From contig JAUMYE010000043.1 of NCBI GenBank assembly GCA_030528815.1, forward strand, positions 1-8,638: 8,638 bases of DNA, read 5' to 3'. Positions 5,263-8,638 of the stretch are shown in pieces; the first letter of the stretch is position 1, and each line of letters begins with the position of its first letter. The stretch comes from Candidatus Saccharimonadota bacterium (GTDB taxonomy: Bacteria > Patescibacteriota > Saccharimonadia > Saccharimonadales > Saccharimonadaceae). The position numbers were made by a program, and so were the translations under genes. Below the pieces are notes generated by a model that saw nothing but the letters and a program-made list of their open reading frames with translations, did no database searches and had not been told where the DNA came from.

Positions 5263-8200
5263 TCAGGAGCCAGGCGGCGCGCCTCCCCCCACTGGGTTTA
5301 GCATCGCACCGTAATTTATCCTGGTTCCATCTGCGGCTGTGTGGTTAATCACTTTACCACGATCCTTGTAATTAATTATGCCGTCTCCATCGATATCGGC
5401 TGCAATAATTCCAAGAGATCCTTCTGCAAACTTTGTTCCATCGGCTGCATTATGGTTAATGATTTTACCGCGGTCCTTGTAGTTGATTACACCGTCGCCG
5501 TTTACTTCGCCCCTGATAATAACGATTACCTGATCTCTCAAGACGTTATCTACTTCAAGAGTTACAACTGTACCGGTACCGATTACTTCGTCGCTTGTAA
5601 TTTCATCACCCTTGCCAATGAAAATTCCGTTTTCATCGAGGTTTGGTCTGTAAAAGTGCAAGTTGGCACGCTGGTTGTCCAGCTGGTTTGCGAGCAATTC
5701 GACTGTCATCGTTCCAGATGGCGAATTATCGTAATCTGGATATGTTCCGTCTGCTGCTCTTTCGCCAATATTGCGATCAGCTACGCTCATGATATAGCCA
5801 TATTTCGCAACTTCGCCATCCACCGTAACGTTTCTTGCCGTAATCTCGTGACCATAGGCTAACGAAGTAATCCTATCTTCGCCAGTAGTCCTTACGATTG
5901 TGATTGTAATATCCTCAATCGTACCGTCCTGCGCCATGATTAGGAGCTTACGAGTGTTTACTGTTTCAGTTAGACCAATTACACCCATTTCTATGCCTGG
6001 GTCCAAGATCTTCATGTTATCAGTTGTACCAAAGCTTACTGTCGCATTCGGATCATTCGGCGTCACGATGATGCCTGTCGTCTGGTCTTCCCCTAGAGTC
6101 AAAGTATAATTCTTTATCTCTGGTGAATAGTCTGCATTTAATGTGCCATTTGTAAATTCCATCTGAGATAGCGTTGTATCCGAGCTACCGTTCTTATGGA
6201 ACTTAATCGTGTAGGTCTTTTCATCTACGTTGTTGCCTGCTAGTACGCGAATCGTTACTGTTTGCTCATCGTTTGTTTGAGGAGCCGCAACTGTCGCTGA
6301 GCCAACACCACCACTGATTGCTACTTCATCGCCATTGACAAAGACGCGTGCTTCTTCGTTGTTTGGCTGAACATTTACTTCAATGCTCTCTTTCGAATAT
6401 GCAATTTCGCCAATATCGTAAGGTTCATGGTCTACCGAGAAGCTCGGGCTTAGGGTTTCACCCGTTACACTCAAGGCTGCTAGGGTCGGATCGTTACTCG
6501 CTATAGCGGCCGCCCTAATCGCCGTAACCGTGTAGGTCTTCGAGCTATTATCTTCTGCGATAACTTTAATCGTCGTGACAATAGTTTGTTGCTTCTTGTC
6601 GGTCGTATCGAAGTTCAGGTTTTCGGTCCACTCCACTGTACCGCCTGTCTTCTCTGCGCCGCCATTTATGCTAACTCTTGCATCTGGGTCACTAACCGTA
6701 TACTTCAATACTACTGGCGCCGATACGTTTTCGTAAGTTAGGCCATTGACTGAGTATTCGGTAGTACCTGGATCAAAGCTTCTGTTTAGTGCGCCCGGAG
6801 TTCCAACTGATAAGGTTGCAAGGTTCGCATTATTGTCTTTCTTGATGTTAAAGTCGATTCGGTAAACGCTTGGCTCACTCTGATCGGCTGGCGTTACCTC
6901 TACCTTGATCGTCTGCATTGTCTTGCTTGGATCGATAGTAATCTTACAGCTTCCCGTTTCCCCGCAAACTTCATTGTTCTGATAAATATAACGGTAAGTT
7001 GCGTCTGGGTTATTCTCTGTTGCCATCACGGTTAATTCCGTCACATCATTCGTGATATCTGGAATTGAGTAGGCTAACTGGCCCGCATCAAACGCTGGAG
7101 TCAAAGCAACTTGGTTTCCATCTTTCCAAACTTGCAAACTTGCCAAGGTGCTATCACTGGATTGCGCTATCGAGACTGTAAAGTTGTAATAGCGTGGATT
7201 TTCGCCAGATTGTGGCGTTACTGTTATTCTGTAGGCGCCATCCGTCAAATCGTTATAGTAAACTCTTTGCTTATAGTTATTTGCGCTCGTAAAGGTATGT
7301 CCGGCGTTATCAGTAACGATTGATGTCGTGCGTTCTGGCTCTGCTGTTATTTCAAACGAATTGCCACCGTAAGGAATCGTAATGTTGTAGTTAAAGCCAG
7401 TCTTCGAGAAGGTCGGCGACATACGCGTACCGCTATCTACTTCTGCATTGTAAAGGAAGCTATTTGATGAAGGCTTGCGCTGAGCGTTAATGTAATAAGT
7501 CTTAATATTGTCATTACAGTTAACAACTCCAGCCGCCACCAAGTCTGCATACTTATCATCACAAGCTTCAGGCTTGATAGTAATCGTGTACCAGTTATCC
7601 TGGTTAACAATCAAGTCGATAGGCTCAGACATCTCTGCTGTCGCCTTATTGCTTGCTCTTGTTGCTACGATATCGGATGCATAAAGTTTATCTTTATCCT
7701 CATCATTCATCGTAACCGCGTAACTGTATGTTCCAGCACTGAAAGCAGGATCAAGGTTCGAAGCATCCTTTACATACATGTTCGAGAGCGAACCCTCTTC
7801 GGATGGTTTCTTAAGGAGCGTAATATTGTAGACTTGCTCAGTCGTGCCATCTTCAGCTTTCACCGTAATCTGATAGCTGTTTCTACCTGTCGAAATCGTC
7901 AATGGAGTCGAAACATCACCTGTGATGGTTGCCTGATCATCTTTTGCAGTTGCGCCAAGAGTCATTCCTGAAGCGCCGCTGCTTGCAAGCTGACCTAGGT
8001 CACAGGTATATTCACCATCATCTAGAGTACAGTTCTCAAGATTGACACTTTGTGTCGTACCGCCATTGAAGGTATATGTCAAGGTATCAAGCAATGCATT
8101 ACTACGTTTCGTGCGAGTAACTTTTACACTATAGGTCTTCTCTGTCGTGCCGTTCTCTGCTGTTACCTTTACGCCAAGTGTACGTTCGCCACCAGTCGGA

Positions 8201-8638
8201 ATGTTATATTCGTTTGGTGTATTGTCCGGTGTTGCCGTGTAAACAATTGTCTGCGTTACGCCATCTGCTAGATTCTGTGAACCGACATATTCTAGCAAGA
8301 CGCGATCTTGGTCTCCCGGAATCGTTACTTCGTAAAGCGTTGTCGAATCGCTTGGATTAAAGGTTGGCGTCATCGTGTATGCTTCGCCGTTTAGGTTTGT
8401 AACCTTAAACTCACTTAGCGTTGCATCATCAGATTTCTCGCGAACGATATTCAAAGTGTAGGTTTTCTTCTTGGTTGTATCGCCGTTTTCTGGGATAACC
8501 TCAATTGTAAAGGTATCATCTATGCCATCGATTTCTTTGTGGCCATAGCCCGTAACATTTGCATGTCCTTCGGTTGGCGTGTAGTTGATATAAATATCAC
8601 TTACATCTTTGCCAACCGTAACGGTATATGGACCTCCA
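5263..8638 (-). CDS. Giant secreted repeat protein with about nine cadherin-like domains and a C-terminal dockerin (N-terminus outside window)
   Basis: The frame is open to the right edge: 1124 residues are visible, from GGPYTVTVGKDV near 8637 to TGA at 5263-5265. No start is seen; the TTG at 8454 lies inside a repeat (YTLNIVREK) and is not a start. About nine tandem PF12733-like beta-sandwich repeats of 100-112 residues cover 5881-8638 (the first one cut), each opening with S(D/S/N)..L..L and closing with a VTAEdG..Y.v strand. Then come about 120 residues (5512-5880) ending in an IGTGTVVTL strand, a two-repeat type I dockerin (5323-5511), and a Gly/Pro tail. The visible part has no membrane helix or sortase motif. 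Exactly six cysteines occur, in three close pairs. Its family uses such repeats as rigid surface stalks, so an extended adhesin or surface-layer component is inferred. A terminator follows, and the next gene has its own promoter. Confidence 0.88.
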   Translation of the reverse strand, partial: GGPYTVTVGKDVSDIYINYTPTEGHANVTGYGHKEIDGIDDTFTIEVIPENGDTTKKKTYTLNIVREKSDDATLSEFKVTNLNGEAYTMTPTFNPSDSTTLYEVTIPGDQDRVLLEYVGSQNLADGVTQTIVYTATPDNTPNEYNIPTGGERTLGVKVTAENGTTEKTYSVKVTRTKRSNALLDTLTYTFNGGTTQSVNLENCTLDDGEYTCDLGQLASSGASGMTLGATAKDDQATITGDVSTPLTISTGRNSYQITVKAEDGTTEQVYNITLLKKPSEEGSLSNMYVKDASNLDPAFSAGTYSYAVTMNDEDKDKLYASDIVATRASNKATAEMSEPIDLIVNQDNWYTITIKPEACDDKYADLVAAGVVNCNDNIKTYYINAQRKPSSNSFLYNAEVDSGTRMSPTFSKTGFNYNITIPYGGNSFEITAEPERTTSIVTDNAGHTFTSANNYKQRVYYNDLTDGAYRITVTPQSGENPRYYNFTVSIAQSSDSTLASLQVWKDGNQVALTPAFDAGQLAYSIPDITNDVTELTVMATENNPDATYRYIYQNNEVCGETGSCKITIDPSKTMQTIKVEVTPADQSEPSVYRIDFNIKKDNNANLATLSVGTPGALNRSFDPGTTEYSVNGLTYENVSAPVVLKYTVSDPDARVSINGGAEKTGGTVEWTENLNFDTTDKKQQTIVTTIKVIAEDNSSKTYTVTAIRAAAIASNDPTLAALSVTGETLSPSFSVDHEPYDIGEIAYSKESIEVNVQPNNEEARVFVNGDEVAISGGVGSATVAAPQTNDEQTVTIRVLAGNNVDEKTYTIKFHKNGSSDTTLSQMEFTNGTLNADYSPEIKNYTLTLGEDQTTGIIVTPNDPNATVSFGTTDNMKILDPGIEMGVIGLTETVNTRKLLIMAQDGTIEDITITIVRTTGEDRITSLAYGHEITARNVTVDGEVAKYGYIMSVADRNIGERAADGTYPDYDNSPSGTMTVELLANQLDNQRANLHFYRPNLDENGIFIGKGDEITSDEVIGTGTVVTLEVDNVLRDQVIVIIRGEVNGDGVINYKDRGKIINHNAADGTKFAEGSLGIIAADIDGDGIINYKDRGKVINHTAADGTRINYGAMLNPVGGGAPPGS
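5323..5511 (-). other. Type I dockerin-like domain (two calcium-binding F-hand repeats)
   Basis: There are two near-copies 37 residues apart: GEVNGDGVINYKDRGKIINH (5452-5511) and a second with core ADIDGDGIINYKDRGKVINH. Loop ligand positions read E-N-D-x-N-D in the first and D-D-D-x-N-D in the second, matching dockerin calcium loops except for Glu at position 1 of the first. Both are followed by AADGT. Cohesin-contact positions after the loop (Y-K, then RGK) are the same in both halves, as in symmetric dockerins. Dockerins normally bind cohesins; no cohesin is recognisable in this window. Confidence 0.88.
5512..5880 (-). other. Pre-dockerin module
   Basis: About 123 residues link the last beta-sandwich to the dockerin. 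The second half (MTVELLANQL, then DEITSDEVIGTGTVVTL and DQVIVIIRGEVNGDG) follows the pattern seen before dockerins in Gram-positive secreted proteins: a short alpha/beta unit, a GTG turn, then a strand running into the first calcium loop. The first half (ITARNVTVDGEV, YPDYDN) looks like an insertion and is not recognised. Confidence 0.5.
5881..8638 (-). repeat. Tandem array of about nine cadherin-like beta-sandwich repeats
   Basis: Approximate repeat limits, right to left: 8434-8638 (cut), 8104-8433, 7804-8103, 7471-7803, 7162-7470, 6838-7161, 6502-6837, 6187-6501 and 5881-6186. Most begin with a Ser/Asp/Asn cluster then L..L and end in a Y.I/V.. strand plus a basic residue. They are longer than the 84-86 residue copies in the neighbouring protein, owing to different loop insertions, and are strongly diverged from one another. 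Confidence 0.8.

Noticed and set aside
5233..5265. Readthrough of TGA at 5263 as glycine (SR1/Gracilibacteria code)
   Set aside because: The extension would run into the terminator hairpin within about ten codons, and no in-frame TGA occurs in any of the long genes.
5276..5283. GGCGCGCC palindrome in a GC-rich patch at the gene end
   Set aside because: It is explained by Gly/Ala/Pro codons of the C-terminal tail; no other sign of a site or recombination.
5263..5322. Sortase (LPxTG-like) anchor at the C-terminus of the giant protein
   Set aside because: The tail is GGGAPPGS with no LPxTG motif, hydrophobic stretch or basic end.
5341..5862. 173-residue open frame on the + strand opposite the dockerin and pre-dockerin region
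   Set aside because: It is the antisense shadow of a strongly supported minus-strand domain. Its internal near-repeat simply mirrors the two dockerin copies, and it has no ribosome site.
8452..8454. TTG at 8454 as the start of the giant protein
   Set aside because: The frame stays open to the window edge and the upstream 61 residues continue a beta-sandwich repeat (PYTVTVGKDV through KKKTYTL).

Overview
The window looks like chromosomal DNA from a small-genome, single-membrane bacterium. The best guess is Candidatus Saccharibacteria (TM7) or a related Patescibacteria/CPR lineage, because of the tight TAATG gene overlaps, AGGAGG-type ribosome sites, TGG-extended -10 promoters and large surface proteins built from cadherin-like beta-sandwich repeats. 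This placement is an inference from style and gene content; no rRNA or marker gene is present. The long reading frames contain no in-frame TGA, and one gene uses TGA as its stop just before a terminator. That argues for the standard bacterial code and against the UGA=Gly code of SR1/Gracilibacteria.

Positions 1-1918 (+ strand) are a compact metabolic operon: the C-terminal end of a ribulose-phosphate 3-epimerase-like protein, a PfkB-family sugar or nucleoside kinase, and a LOG-family nucleotide-binding protein (probable nucleoside-5'-monophosphate phosphoribohydrolase). Both junctions are TAATG overlaps, so translation is probably coupled. The three activities would make sense together in feeding ribose and nucleotides into the pentose-phosphate pathway. 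A hairpin at 1924-1951, flanked by A and T runs, ends this operon and the convergent gene from the other side.

Positions 1958-8638 (- strand) hold three envelope proteins in a row, each apparently its own transcription unit. In transcription order (right to left) they are: (1) the C-terminal 1124 residues of a giant secreted protein with about nine cadherin-like repeats, a pre-dockerin module and a two-F-hand dockerin, open at the right edge; (2) a 790-residue protein with a signal peptide, a four-domain cadherin-like ectodomain preceded by an unassigned domain, one membrane helix and a roughly 220-residue acidic and coiled-coil cytoplasmic tail; (3) a 205-residue single-pass protein with a basic cytoplasmic N-terminus and a small external domain holding two cysteines. 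Terminators follow proteins 1 and 2, and extended -10 promoters precede 2 and 3.

The most interesting reading is that the dockerin-bearing secreted protein and the membrane-anchored protein, made of the same repeat family and encoded side by side, form a cell-surface pair used for adhesion or host contact. The sequence suggests this but does not prove it. Nearly all the DNA is coding. The longest gene-free stretch is 209 bases (5054-5262), which holds a terminator, a promoter and several short repeats.
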